Shown: in pieces, positions 44,302-53,796 of the stretch
How the letters are laid out: the number at the start of each line of letters is the position of its first letter
How positions within the stretch are numbered: position 1 is the stretch's first letter
Assembly (NCBI GenBank): GCA_041391125.1
Contig: JAWKON010000002.1
Location: 1-64,000, forward strand
Direction of reading: 5' to 3'
DNA length: 64,000 bases
From: JACKBC01 sp041391125
Lineage (GTDB): Bacteria > Chloroflexota > Anaerolineae > Caldilineales > Caldilineaceae
Notes under the pieces: model-generated
What the model saw: only the letters and a program-made list of their open reading frames with translations
The model's database searches: none
What the model was told of the DNA's origin: nothing
Program-made: the position numbers and the translations under genes

Positions 44302-44390
44302 GCTTATTGCTGTATTGCTATAATTCCGCATCGGAGACCAATCCGCAATACAGCAATAAGCAATACAGCAATACAGCAATACTATTAGAA
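44302..44390. repeat. GCAATA iterated hairpin
   Basis: TTGCTTATTGCTGTATTGCT on the left; AATACAGCAATAAGCAATACA and more copies on the right; GC-rich loop. It fills the gap between chlD and the TPR gene. Confidence 0.65.
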
Positions 44391-44406
44391 CAACGAGAAA
44401 GACCGC

Positions 44407-45576
44407 ATGGCATCAACTGCACCTACCCAACGCACGGCACCGCTCAAAGGAAGCTGGGAAGAGACTTACGCCCGCGCCCGGCGCATGGCGGGGAATCGCA
44501 ATGATGAGGCGATTCCGCTCTATGAAAAGCTGGTGACCCGCCTGAGCAAAATGCCCAAAGAGCAGCTCAAGCAGAACGACGAACGGCTGCAAAAGCTGCT
44601 CATGAGCGCCACTGCCAGCGCCCAATCTTATCTTAATTTACGCGAGCGCTATGATGACGCACTGCGCATCATGGATTTAGCCCGCCCGCAAATTGAAGAT
44701 GCAGAAGAGCTTGAATCATATGACCTGCACCGCGCCGACATATTGATGATGGCCGGTCAGCTCGATAAAGCATTTGGACTGCTGCGGGAAAAAGCCCAAG
44801 ATAGCGATAGCAAAATTGACTATCTGGGGACCATGTTTCGCCGCCATCTGCAATACAAGCAATGGGATCAAGCCGAGAGCGTGTTGAACGAGTTGGAGGC
44901 GCAGGCCGCCGTTGAGATTGCTGACGAGGAAGATGCTCTGGAAGCGGCGCGCACGCGCGGGTATGTGGATAGCTGCCATGCGCTGCTGGCGCTGGAAAAA
45001 GGCGAATGGGACAGCGCGATTACGTGGTATGAGAAGATGGCTGAAAATGGCGGCAGTTTTGGCCAGAATTACCAGTTTCTCTACATCCCGCTGGTCCACG
45101 GCGGCCAGTACGAAACGGCGCTGCCTTTTATCCAGCGCGATAAAGCGCGTAAGGTGCGCTCCGGCTTCTGGGATGGTCTGGCCCAATATCGGCTGGGCAA
45201 CCCAAGCGCAGCCGAGCGGGCGTGGAAACGGGTGGTGAGCACGGCGCTAACCGAGGAAGAGGCGCGCTTTTTGTTTGAATTTGCGTTGGCCCATTTCTAC
45301 CTGGGCGACAAAGAACGCGAGGGGTTGGAGCTTGTGCTGCGCGTGATCCGCGAAGTCGAATCACCCAATTGGTCGCTCTTTGCGCTGGCTGGGCTGGGCT
45401 GGGCCGCCCGCGGCGCCATGAGCAACGCCCACACCAATTTCTCGATTGCGCTGGATCAGCGGCGCTCGCTGGCCGAAGGCCGACTGCTGCCCGATGAGAT
45501 GTTCAATTTTGTACGCGATCTGGTGGACGACCCCAATCAGGCGGCGCTGGCCAAGTATTTTGAACCGAGCGCGTAA
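44407..45576 (+). CDS. TPR-repeat protein of unknown function
   Basis: 389 residues, helical throughout, with several tetratricopeptide-like units: NDEAIPLYEKLVTRL, RYDDALRIMDLARP, GQLDKAFGLLREKAQ, QWDQAESVLNELEAQ, GEWDSAITWYEKMAE, GQYETALPFIQRDKA, GNPSAAERAWKRVVS. No signal peptide or membrane segment. It follows chlD on the same strand after a hairpin. Perhaps a scaffold for the chelatase complex, but this is only neighbourhood inference. Confidence 0.8.
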   Translation: MASTAPTQRTAPLKGSWEETYARARRMAGNRNDEAIPLYEKLVTRLSKMPKEQLKQNDERLQKLLMSATASAQSYLNLRERYDDALRIMDLARPQIEDAEELESYDLHRADILMMAGQLDKAFGLLREKAQDSDSKIDYLGTMFRRHLQYKQWDQAESVLNELEAQAAVEIADEEDALEAARTRGYVDSCHALLALEKGEWDSAITWYEKMAENGGSFGQNYQFLYIPLVHGGQYETALPFIQRDKARKVRSGFWDGLAQYRLGNPSAAERAWKRVVSTALTEEEARFLFEFALAHFYLGDKEREGLELVLRVIREVESPNWSLFALAGLGWAARGAMSNAHTNFSIALDQRRSLAEGRLLPDEMFNFVRDLVDDPNQAALAKYFEPSA

Positions 45577-45619
45577 CGCTATCGTCAAGCCTTAAATAGC
45601 CACAAAAACGCTGTCTGCA

Positions 45620-45748
45620 CTATGATTTTTATGATTTTTATGATTTTATGAGGGCTATGATTTCGCGTGGAGGGCATTATCCCTTGTCAAACTCGCTCGC
45701 TATAATCATAGCCCATCACCTAATCATTCAAATCATAGTCTAGACGCC
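45620..45748. repeat. ATGATTTTTATGATT hairpin, second copy, inverted
   Basis: TATGATTTTTATGATTTTTA...GGCTATGATTTCG pairs with ATAATCATAGCCC...CAAATCATAG. Read on the minus strand, its right end GCGTCTAGACTATGATTT is the same as 40949-40966, including flank outside the arm, so the two are copies of one element and not independent low-complexity DNA. Confidence 0.65.
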
Positions 45749-45816
45749 ACTTGCCCTTCGCAACAGAACCATTCACCGAAAAAGTATCTCTTTCCACACC
45801 CTCCGCGAGTATACCC

Positions 45817-46605
45817 ATGAGCAATACTATTTACGGCCAATCGACTGAACTGATCCGTTTTGCCAAAGTGCTGGCCGATGAAAGCGCGCAGCTCATTCGC
45901 CGCTATTTTCGCGCCGACTATCGGGTGGAAATGAAGTCGGACGCCACGCCAGTCACCATTGCCGACCGCCAGGCCGAAGAAGTCATGCGCACGCTGATCG
46001 GACGTGAGTTTCCCGATCATGGCGTGCTGGGGGAAGAGTTTGGCCAGACGAATCCTGATGCCGAATTTCAGTGGGTGCTGGACCCCATTGACGGCACCAA
46101 GAGTTTTGTGGCGGGCAGCTTTCTCTTTGGCACGCTGATTGCGCTGGTACAAAATGGGCGGCCCATTCTGGGCGTGATCAACCAGCCGCTGCTCAACGAT
46201 TTTTTGGTGGGCGATGGCGCCGGCTGCTGGCTCAACGAGCGTCCGGTGGCGGTGCGCCCGTGTGTGCGCATTGAGGACGCGCTGCTGGTGAGCACATCGC
46301 ACACCAGCGTGGCGCAACATCACAGCGGGGTGGCGTATGATGCGCTGGTCCAGCGGGTGCAGCGCTATCGCACCTGGGGCGACTGCCACGGCTATTATCT
46401 GGTGGCCACCGGCGGCGCCGACATTATGACCGATCCTATCCTCAACCCGTGGGACCTGATGGCGCTGATCCCCATCATTGAAGGCGCCGGTGGGCGCATC
46501 ACCGACTGGCGCGGCGCCGACGTCATCGGCGGCTACGGCGCCATTGCCACGGCTGGGCCGATTCACGATGAGGTGGTCCGGCTGCTTAACCCCGCTGCAA
46601 AATAG
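45817..46605 (+). CDS. Inositol monophosphatase family protein, probable histidinol-phosphatase
   Basis: 262 residues from ATG 45817 (MSNTIYGQS); the upstream in-frame ATG adds an unconserved leader. Metal and catalytic motifs: GEEFG, WVLDPIDGTKSF and WDLMALIPIIEGAGG. SDATPVTIADRQAEEVMR and WGDCHGYYLVATGGADIMTD match the HisN-type branch of the IMPase family, which hydrolyses histidinol phosphate. Other IMPase substrates remain possible. Stand-alone gene; no other histidine genes are near. Confidence 0.85.
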   Translation: MSNTIYGQSTELIRFAKVLADESAQLIRRYFRADYRVEMKSDATPVTIADRQAEEVMRTLIGREFPDHGVLGEEFGQTNPDAEFQWVLDPIDGTKSFVAGSFLFGTLIALVQNGRPILGVINQPLLNDFLVGDGAGCWLNERPVAVRPCVRIEDALLVSTSHTSVAQHHSGVAYDALVQRVQRYRTWGDCHGYYLVATGGADIMTDPILNPWDLMALIPIIEGAGGRITDWRGADVIGGYGAIATAGPIHDEVVRLLNPAAK

Positions 46606-46614
46606 GTTCAATGC

Positions 46615-46712
46615 CTCATCGTAGGTCACTCTTGCAGAGTGACATCTTTGGATAGTCAGGCGGCTACGGTTGACCGGGCTTGTCACACAGCATGTGTGAC
46701 CTACGCTATTGA
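46615..46712. repeat. GTAGGTCAC ... GTGACCTAC nested palindromes
   Basis: GTCACTCTTGCAGAGTGAC and GTCACACAGCATGTGTGAC are perfect small hairpins; the outer GTAGGTCAC and GTGACCTAC also pair. Sits between two convergent genes, where it can terminate both. Confidence 0.6.
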
Positions 46713-46717
46713 CATAC

Positions 46718-47191
46718 TTACTCCTCTGCCAGCGCCAGTTCGCGCAAAATTTCAAGCTGGCCGGCGTGATACGATTCGTGGAAAATCAGGTAAAACTGGA
46801 GCCGGTCGTCCACGGTGGTTCCTCGCTCGGCATCGAATACCTCGCTCAACTTCTCCGGCGCCATTTTCTCCAGCGCAGACACCACCAGAGCTGAAGCTGC
46901 ATGCAGCCGCGTTAACAGCGTTTCCAGCGGAATGGCCTTGGCGCTGTCCGTCAGCGGCTCGGAGCCGGCGCCGTAAATGGCAAACTCGTCCGGGTCGGGC
47001 TTGCTGACGCCGTCAATGACGCCCAGATATTGCATACGATAGACCAGAATATGGCCCAGATTCCAGTTCATGCAGTTGCCGGGAAAGGGCAGTTGCTTCA
47101 TGCTGTCGGCGTGGGTCAGGCCTTCGGTTTTGCCCTTGATAATGCGGTCGATGAAGCCGATGTGCGAAATGAGCTGTTGTGGGGTTGGCAT
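46718..47191 (-). CDS. DinB family protein
   Basis: 157-residue DinB-like four-helix protein. Metal-binding histidines: NWNLGHILVYR in helix 2 and HESYHAGQLEIL near the C-terminus. The DinB fold includes bacillithiol and mycothiol S-transferases and many proteins of unknown function; nothing here tells which. AAGGAG is 6 nt before the ATG. Convergent with the IMPase gene. Confidence 0.88.
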   Translation of the reverse strand: MPTPQQLISHIGFIDRIIKGKTEGLTHADSMKQLPFPGNCMNWNLGHILVYRMQYLGVIDGVSKPDPDEFAIYGAGSEPLTDSAKAIPLETLLTRLHAASALVVSALEKMAPEKLSEVFDAERGTTVDDRLQFYLIFHESYHAGQLEILRELALAEE

Positions 47192-47318
47192 AATGTACTC
47201 CTTATTTGTGGCTGATTGGTTATTAATTGTCCTAATTTTGCAATTATAGCAGAATAGTACAGCAGATCCGGAAAACAGCAGATTTTAGTGCGTTGTGAGT
47301 TCATGGGGTTAAATATGG

Positions 47319-47489
47319 CTATAGTGAAGTCAATTTGCGAACCATACTTTGGACATGATGAAGCAAGCTGCGGGATTTGCCCGCGGACATTGGATACACG
47401 GACAGGCTTCGACGGCGCTTGTCCGTGTATCCAATGTCCGCGGGAAGTGATTTTACATGCGGTCAAAGTACGGTTTTCTATCTGATTTC
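47319..47489. mobile_element. MITE-like element with terminal inverted repeats, copy 2
   Basis: About 171 bp. Left end CTATAGTGAAGTCAATTTGC...ATACTTT and right end AAAGTACGGTTTTCTATCTG are imperfect inverted repeats (about 18 of 25 match) and match both ends of 32762-32919 in inverse orientation. The middle differs: it is a 28-bp near-perfect hairpin (47380-47407 with 47417-47444). The rest of the gap 47192-47587 has no gene. Confidence 0.6.
47380..47444. repeat. 28-bp near-perfect inverted repeat with 9-nt loop
   Basis: CCCGCGGACATTGGATACAC... pairs with its complement ending TCCAATGTCCGCGGG, one G-T pair. It is the longest clean hairpin in the window and forms the centre of the MITE-like element. 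Confidence 0.75.
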
Positions 47490-47587
47490 ATTCTAGTATA
47501 CGGCGGCTTAAATAGCGCAATGGTTGAACGGATGGTTAATTTCGGTGTAAAATAGCATCCTGTGCAATTTACCAGAACGAGACTTTC

Positions 47588-48664
47588 ATGCCAACCCCGC
47601 CAGAGACGGTACAGCTCTTCAATCTAAAAACCATGTCGGGCGTCTTCCCCGGCGCGCGCACCCAGGTTTTTCAGCGGTTGCGTTTGCAGGGCAGTAAGTC
47701 CGCCGGTGACCCAACCGACAACAACCCGGTGTGGGCGCACCTGCGCTGGTACGATGAACCGGCTGCCTGCGTACTTTTTGCCGCCAGTGGAGACGATGGC
47801 GCACAAACGCCTCTGCTGCGCATTGAAAATCCACCCAAAGAGACCATTGTCACACAAGTGGCCGAGGCGCTGCGCCCAATGGACCGCCGCCCGCTTTGTT
47901 GTGGAAACTGCCGCTTTTTAACGGAGGCGTCGGCAAAAACGCCCGATGGGTTCCCCGCCGGGCAATGCCAATGGCGCTCTGCGCCGCCCGCGGACGCGTC
48001 TGAACCCACGCTGCCAAATGAACCGTTGCTTGGGCATCAATCCGTGCTGGCGCTGGGCTGCGACCAGTGGGAGCCGCGCCGGAGCCCCTTGGCCGTAGAT
48101 ACAGTTCCTGGCGCAAACGCGCAAGCGCTGCCGCCCATGCCCAAAGCGGCTGAATTCTCCGCCGTGGCGACCAAGAAAAAGGGCCAATCGCGTTGGCGGT
48201 GGTGGCGGGCATTGGTCATGAAGCTATTTGAGCGGCAAAAAGACGCCCCTTCCGGTGCAAAAGAGGGGACTGCCCATTCTGCGTTGGTCGAGCGCAGCGG
48301 CGTGGGCGCGGGGACGGAGCCCTGCTTTGTCTGCCAGGGGCGGCTGGCCAACCTCAGCGCCCTGGTGGTTGAATCGGCCGAGGGCGACAAGCAGACCTAT
48401 AGCCTGTGGCGCTGTCGCAACTGCTACAGCTACTTCCTGAGCGACTGGGTGGATCGCTGGGAGCGGCTGGACAGCCTGGAAACCGAAGAGCACCACTATC
48501 GCCTGGCGCCCGCCGAAGCCCAGTTTGTGCTCGCGCAAAGCGCGCAGATTAAAGGCAGTGATCACCCCACCGGACGTGAACGGCGCACCGATCAGCGCCT
48601 CTGGTTCGAGCAGTTTCTGCACGCCCGCCAACCGCTTAGCCACCAGATTAAACTGGGGCGATAG
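47588..48664 (+). CDS. Hypothetical protein with two Cys-rich zinc-like sites
   Basis: 358 residues, not recognised. Two cysteine clusters are visible: CCGNCRF...GQCQW...CDQW (about 103-160) and CFVCQG...RCRNCYSYF (about 246-282); the latter is a zinc-ribbon-like four-Cys site. The middle is basic and Trp-rich (KKKGQSRWRWWR). The protein is soluble. It is a single gene with its own leader. It could bind nucleic acid or protein; no function is assigned. Confidence 0.7.
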   Translation: MPTPPETVQLFNLKTMSGVFPGARTQVFQRLRLQGSKSAGDPTDNNPVWAHLRWYDEPAACVLFAASGDDGAQTPLLRIENPPKETIVTQVAEALRPMDRRPLCCGNCRFLTEASAKTPDGFPAGQCQWRSAPPADASEPTLPNEPLLGHQSVLALGCDQWEPRRSPLAVDTVPGANAQALPPMPKAAEFSAVATKKKGQSRWRWWRALVMKLFERQKDAPSGAKEGTAHSALVERSGVGAGTEPCFVCQGRLANLSALVVESAEGDKQTYSLWRCRNCYSYFLSDWVDRWERLDSLETEEHHYRLAPAEAQFVLAQSAQIKGSDHPTGRERRTDQRLWFEQFLHARQPLSHQIKLGR

Positions 48665-48845
48665 AATCTTGTGAGAAAGAGCCCAAAACAGAAATTGTAC
48701 GCGGATTTACACTGATGAACGCGGATTTGGGCGTCGAAGTGACTCCAATTCTATGTTGTCACTGACGGTTACAAAAATCTGCGCAAATCCGCGTGCATCC
48801 GCGTACCCAAATTATCTTCTCCAACAATCGAAGAGCGCAATTGAA

Positions 48846-50392
48846 TCATCCCATCCCGCCCAACTTCCGCACCACATTTTCCGTTACCCGCTGCACCACC
48901 CGATCTGCATCCAGCCCATAAGCCCAATCCGCCGAACCGGCGTTGAAGACCGTGCCTTTGCCGCGCGTAAAGCTGGCCATCACCGCATTGCCGTGGGCCA
49001 CCCGCGCCACGTTCTCGGGTGAATCATCGCCAAAGAGACCGATAGCAATGCCTTCCAGATCGCCGGGCGGCTCGGTGCTGGCCCACAACGCCTTGGGGAT
49101 TTCACTATAGGTGGGCGTCACCGAGAGCAGCCGCCGGTGACGTGGCCAGAATGGTCAGATCATCTGGCGCGCTGTCGGCATGGGTGGGGATCGGCAGCCC
49201 GTTGTGCAGCGTAAATTCGCAACCGTCCACCTCATAAGCCACAATGTAGGAGCCCAAGCCCAGCAGATCACCATAGCGCAGATCAGTGTCGGCAAAGGCC
49301 CAGTGCTCAGGCCGATAGATGGTGTAGCGCCCGAACCGCGGTGCGCCGCGAAATGTGCCATAGCCGCCGCGACAAAGCTGAGGCCGGTGCTCAAATTTTC
49401 CGGTCGGCCAATCAGCGGGCTGGACCACATGGTGCTGAGCAGATGCTGGTGTTCACCGCCCATGACTGGGTCTGCGGCCGCGCCTGCCCTTTGTAGCAGA
49501 CCATAGTGCGCCCCTCGTCCGCATAGCGCACCTGCCAAAAGCAGGTGTTGCCCGAAAAGATGGCCCAGTTGCCGCCGCTTTGCACAAAGTCGTCCACGCG
49601 ATCGCGCATGGCCCACGACCAATATTCATCGTGGCCCACGCTTAGCATCAAGGGGGCGCCATCCAGCACTTCGGGGTGAAATTCCAGGTCGGAATTGACC
49701 GCGTAATCAAGCTGGATGCCGGCGCGCTCGGCCCAGCGTACAAAGCGCCGCTCCCAATTGTGCCAGCCGGAAGATGCACACCAGAGCGGATAATTGTTGA
49801 CCGCCTGGTAGGTTTGCAATTGCAGGTGCTCCGGGTCCGGTTCGCTGCTGATGCTGGCAATGCGGCCATCGTAATTGGTCTCAACCGGCGCGGCCGGCCG
49901 GCTGAGATAGCCTCTTTCCAGCGGGCGCGCAAAGGAGACGTGCGTGGCCCCGCTATAGAGACAGGCGCCGCCCCACTGGTTATAGGCATTGTATGTGTTG
50001 GTTGCTAACACCAAGACGGCGTGCGCAGCCGTCGACGGTTTGGGCGCGCGCACCACGAAAAAAGCGTGCGCAGCGGCTTCTTCCCCCACGGCGCCATCGG
50101 CGCGCAGCGTCACTTCATAATAACCCGACGGCCACTCGGTGGGAATGGTCAACGAAAAGCTGACCGGCCAGTGGCAGCCAGCCGCGTACGGATCATCCGG
50201 CGTGGCGTGATCCTGTCCGGCAATGCTAGCGCGCCGCCAAACCACGTTGCGCGCCTGGCCCACGCGCGCAATTTCAGCCGAAAAGGTGGCGGCGCGGCTG
50301 GCGCAGTGAAAATGGACATCCTCGCCGGGCAGATAACTTTGGCGGTCGGCATAGCCTTCGACAAGAGGCCAGCGAGTGTAATGTTTGGGCAT
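48846..50392 (-). CDS. N,N-dimethylformamidase large-subunit-like protein, frameshifted
   Basis: About 515 residues from ATG 50392 (AGGAGG 7-8 nt upstream). The N-terminal third is a beta domain (YLPGEDVHFHCASR); the rest resembles the C-terminal domain of dimethylformamidase beta subunits: VLVLATNTYNAYNQWGG, LDYAVNSDLEFHPEVL, LSVGHDEYWSWAMRD, IFSGNTCFWQVR. Breaks are near 49420 and 49110, after which VARVAHGNAVMASF and GTVFNAGSADWAYGL finish the domain. Actual DMF activity is not implied; close relatives act on unknown amides. No small-subunit gene is seen. Confidence 0.75.
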
Positions 50393-50672
50393 ATTCTTTC
50401 CTCCTTTAATCACAATCTCATCTAAAGTATATTTGATTTCCAACATTTTGTGTTAAACTTATTGTCAGTCATTTTTTGTTTCATCAAATGTTGTAAATCG
50501 TTCTCATCATTGTGTACGCAACGCCATATTCATAGTGAGTTCTGTTTGCAAACCGTAATTTGTTGACGATTCAAAGCAGCCGCGCCTCAATCAAAAAATT
50601 ATACAAAAGCTCCGCTTCCCAAATGATTTGAAAGCTGTTTGCAAACCAACCGCACGATAGGAGTTATCACAC

Positions 50673-51465
50673 ATGCATACACTAGCCGATCTTAAAGTTC
50701 CGGCCGGCTCTGTGGCCATTCACTGGTTTGAACAGAGTACCTTTGCCCTTAAGGATGCACACGGCACAATTGTCCAGATCGACCCCTACTTTCCCCGCAA
50801 CCGCTCTGCCGAACGCTTTATTCACGCTCAACCGCCGCTGGATGAAGCCGACCTGCCCACCAATTATATCCTGCTTACCCATGACCACGGGGATCACACT
50901 TGCATCGAATCTATCGAACGCATCCGCCAGGCCAATCCGCAGGTGCGCGTAATTGGCCCGGAAGAGAGCATTGACCGGGTGCTGCGCGAAAGCAAGGTCA
51001 AACCACAGAACACCACCACCATTATGGCCAGTGATTCGGTGGAGATGGATGAAATGACAGCATACGTCGTGTATGCCAAGCCGCCAGCGGGCGACCCCAA
51101 GGCGGGCATCAAGCCGCCGGATGTAACGCATCTGGGCTATGTGATCAAGACCGATGGCCCCAAGCTCTACTTTTCGGGTGATCCGATTCATACATTCCCC
51201 GACCACGACGATCTGATAAAAGATGTTCTCAAACGCAAGCCCGATATTGGCTTTCTGACCAACCACCCCACTGAGGGTGAGTTCCCCTTTTTCGCCGGCA
51301 GCGTGCAAATGGCGCGCAAGCTCAAGCTCAAACACGGTACCCTCGCACTACGCCTGCTTTGTCAAGCACGATTACAACCCACAGGAGTGGGCGGCTCAAT
51401 TTGAGCCCGATGGTCCCGCCACCATCATCATCCCGCGCAATTCGCACATCATCTATCCAAGGTAA
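50673..51465 (+). CDS. Metallo-beta-lactamase-fold hydrolase (UlaG-like), one frameshift
   Basis: About 264 residues. The MBL motif HDHGDH is at 70-75; further ligands lie in YFSGDPIHTF and FLTNHPTEGEF. The C-terminal part in another frame reads TVPSHYACFVKHDYNPQEW and ends PRNSHIIYP; the frame change is near 51335. It resembles L-ascorbate-6-phosphate lactonase-like and YycJ/RNase Z-related metal-dependent hydrolases. AGGAG is 10 nt before the ATG. Single gene, divergent from the dimethylformamidase-like gene, with a 280-nt promoter gap. Confidence 0.82.
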
Positions 51466-51509
51466 TTTTTTGATCAACAGATTGCACAGATTTAGAAGAT
51501 TGAAAAATC

Positions 51510-51591
51510 GTAACTATTCAGGACCTCGAGGGCTGAGCTTGTCGAAGCCCGTGTTCCCTTCGACAAGCTCAGGGAACGGCTGAATAGTTAC
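51510..51591. repeat. GTAACTATTCAG palindrome with CTGAGCTTGTCGAAG core, copy 1
   Basis: Outer arms GTAACTATTCAG / CTGAATAGTTAC and inner arms TGAGCTTGTCGAAG / CTTCGACAAGCTCA. Copy 2 is at 56407-56489 and a right half at 57969-58005. The inner word is common as a REP-like palindrome in many bacteria. Confidence 0.7.
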
Positions 51592-51635
51592 AAAAAATCT
51601 AAGAAATCCGTGTAGTCATAAGGATTGACCACACC

Positions 51636-53666
51636 ATGTTGACCTGGCCAGAGAAAATCCTGTTTGTGCTTGCCGTGGCGGCGGCGCTCTATTTTGGTTA
51701 TCAGAATTTCAAGAAAGTCTATCTGGTCATTCGCCGCGGTCAGGGTGCGCCCATTCCGCAAGCCGAAATGTGGGAGCGCGCCAAACACGCGCTCTTTACC
51801 TGGCTAACATTCCGTCCCATCTGGAAAACGCGCGAGGCGACCAGCTTCTTTCACGCCATGATTGCGTGGGGGTTCATCTTTTATTTTCTGGTCAACTTGG
51901 GCGATGTGGTTGAAGGCTATTTTAATATACATTTTCTCGGTATGGGCTTTGTCGGCATCGTCTATCGCTTTCTGGCCGACCTCTTTAGTATGAGCGTGCT
52001 GCTGGGCATTGTCTATTTTCTGTGGCGGCGCTTTGTACTGGCGGATCCAGCGCTGGCTTATCGAGAGAACGTCAAACTGGTGGACAAAGTCAAGGCAGGC
52101 GGCATCCGCAATGATTCGCTGATCGTGGCGCTCTTTATCATCTTTCATGTGGGTTTCCGGCTGATTGGCGAAAGCTTTAAAGTGGCGCAAGCGAGCGGCG
52201 ACATCAACCAGCCCTTTGCCACCGGCGTTAGCACGTTGTGGAGTGACTGGGGGCCGGGCGCGTTGGTGGTCGGCCAGCACGTAAGCTGGTGGATCGCGCT
52301 GGGGCTGATTTTGGCCTTTATTCCTTATTTCCCCTATACCAAACACTTCCACCTGATCATGGCGGCGGTCAACTATTTTGCCAAGCCCAAACGCACCTCG
52401 CTGGGTGCGCTGGAATCAATCAATTTTGATGATGAATCGATTGAGCAATTTGGCTCCGCCAAGCTCGAAGATCTGCCCTGGACGCACCTGGCCGACGCCT
52501 ATGCGTGCATTATGTGCAACCGCTGCCAGGAGGTCTGCCCCGCTTATGCCACCGGCAAGGAGCTTTCGCCCGCCGCGCTGGAGATCAACAAGCGTTATCA
52601 CATCAACGCCAACATGGGGCGGCTGGCCGCCGGCGAACCATCCGAGTTCAACCTGCTCGACTTTGCCATCAGTGAATCGGCCGTCTGGGCCTGCACCACC
52701 TGCGGCGCCTGTGTCGACATCTGCCCCGTGGGCAACGAGCCCATGTTCGACATTTTGTATTTGCGCCGCAACCAGGTGCTCATGGAAGACAGCTTCCCCA
52801 AAGAGCTGACCACCGCCTTCCGCGGCATGGAGCGCAACGGCAACCCGTGGAATCAGCGCGCCGGCGACCGGTTGGCCTGGGCCGATGGCCTCAACGTGCC
52901 CACCATCGACGAAAATCCCGATGCCGACATTTTATGGTGGGTGGGCTGCGCGCCATCGTACGACCCGCGGGCGCAGAAGACAGCGCAAGCCTTTGCCAAA
53001 GTGCTCAACGCCGCCGGGGTCAACTATGCCGTGCTGGCCGACCGCGAAAGCTGCACCGGCGACGCCGCCCGCCGCGCCGGCAACGAATATCTCTTTTTCG
53101 AAATGGCCAAGGCCAATATTGAGACGCTCAACGAAGTGCAGCCCAAGCGCATTGTGGCCACCTGTCCGCACTGCCTGCACACGCTGGGCAAAGAATATGG
53201 CGAACTGGGCGGCCACTATGAAGTGATCCACCACACGCAGCTTATCTCTGAGCTGGTGGCCGCGCGCAAGCTCGATTATCGGGCGCTGCCCGGCAGCCGG
53301 CCCGGTGATGATAAAGTGACGCTGCACGATCCGTGCTATTTGGGCCGCCACAACAACATTGTGGATGCCCCGCGTGTCGCCCTCAAACAGGCCAATATTG
53401 GACTGATCGAAATGCCGCGCCGCGGCAAGCAGTCCTTTTGCTGCGGCGCCGGCGGCGCCCAAATGTGGAAAGAAGAGGAACACGGCGTGGGCGAAAACGC
53501 CGGCGCCGTCAACGCCAATCGCTATCGCGAAGCCGCCGCCACCGGCGCCAAAACCGTAGCCGTCGGCTGCCCCTTCTGCCTCACCATGCTCACCGACGCC
53601 GCCCGCACCGCCGATGAAGGCGTGCAGGTGAAGGATATTGTGGAGATTATTGCCGAACGGTTGTGA
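51636..53666 (+). CDS. Membrane Fe-S oxidoreductase (FadF/HdrD-like, CCG domains)
   Basis: 676 residues. N-terminal membrane part with about five helices (residues 7-25, 70-95, 100-135, 165-180, 205-235), nitrate reductase gamma-like. Then two [4Fe-4S] motifs (CIMCNRCQEVCP and CTTCGACVDICP), then two cysteine-rich CCG-type domains (CTGDAARRAGNEYLF, CPHCLHTL, CCGAGGAQMW). Such proteins link quinones to electron-transferring flavoprotein or heterodisulfide-type partners, for instance in fatty-acid oxidation. No ETF gene is adjacent. Confidence 0.88.
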   Translation: MLTWPEKILFVLAVAAALYFGYQNFKKVYLVIRRGQGAPIPQAEMWERAKHALFTWLTFRPIWKTREATSFFHAMIAWGFIFYFLVNLGDVVEGYFNIHFLGMGFVGIVYRFLADLFSMSVLLGIVYFLWRRFVLADPALAYRENVKLVDKVKAGGIRNDSLIVALFIIFHVGFRLIGESFKVAQASGDINQPFATGVSTLWSDWGPGALVVGQHVSWWIALGLILAFIPYFPYTKHFHLIMAAVNYFAKPKRTSLGALESINFDDESIEQFGSAKLEDLPWTHLADAYACIMCNRCQEVCPAYATGKELSPAALEINKRYHINANMGRLAAGEPSEFNLLDFAISESAVWACTTCGACVDICPVGNEPMFDILYLRRNQVLMEDSFPKELTTAFRGMERNGNPWNQRAGDRLAWADGLNVPTIDENPDADILWWVGCAPSYDPRAQKTAQAFAKVLNAAGVNYAVLADRESCTGDAARRAGNEYLFFEMAKANIETLNEVQPKRIVATCPHCLHTLGKEYGELGGHYEVIHHTQLISELVAARKLDYRALPGSRPGDDKVTLHDPCYLGRHNNIVDAPRVALKQANIGLIEMPRRGKQSFCCGAGGAQMWKEEEHGVGENAGAVNANRYREAAATGAKTVAVGCPFCLTMLTDAARTADEGVQVKDIVEIIAERL

Positions 53667-53725
53667 AGGCCTGTATGTGGGGCTGAAAGTTATCCTAACC
53701 TATTAAGCGGAAACTTCACATGGCC

Positions 53726-53755
53726 TTGACAAAAAGTATCATACATAGTATGATA
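53726..53755 (+). promoter_or_regulatory. Consensus sigma-70 promoter with palindromic operator over the -10
   Basis: TTGACA (53726-53731), 17 nt, TATGAT (53749-53754). The palindrome TATCATAC-ATA-GTATGATA (53737-53755) covers spacer and -10, the usual site of toxin-antitoxin autorepression. It precedes the HigB-like remnant by about 40 nt. Confidence 0.75.
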
Positions 53756-53796
53756 TAGCGTGTGGTGTTCTTACTAATTAACAAGATGAGGCGACT

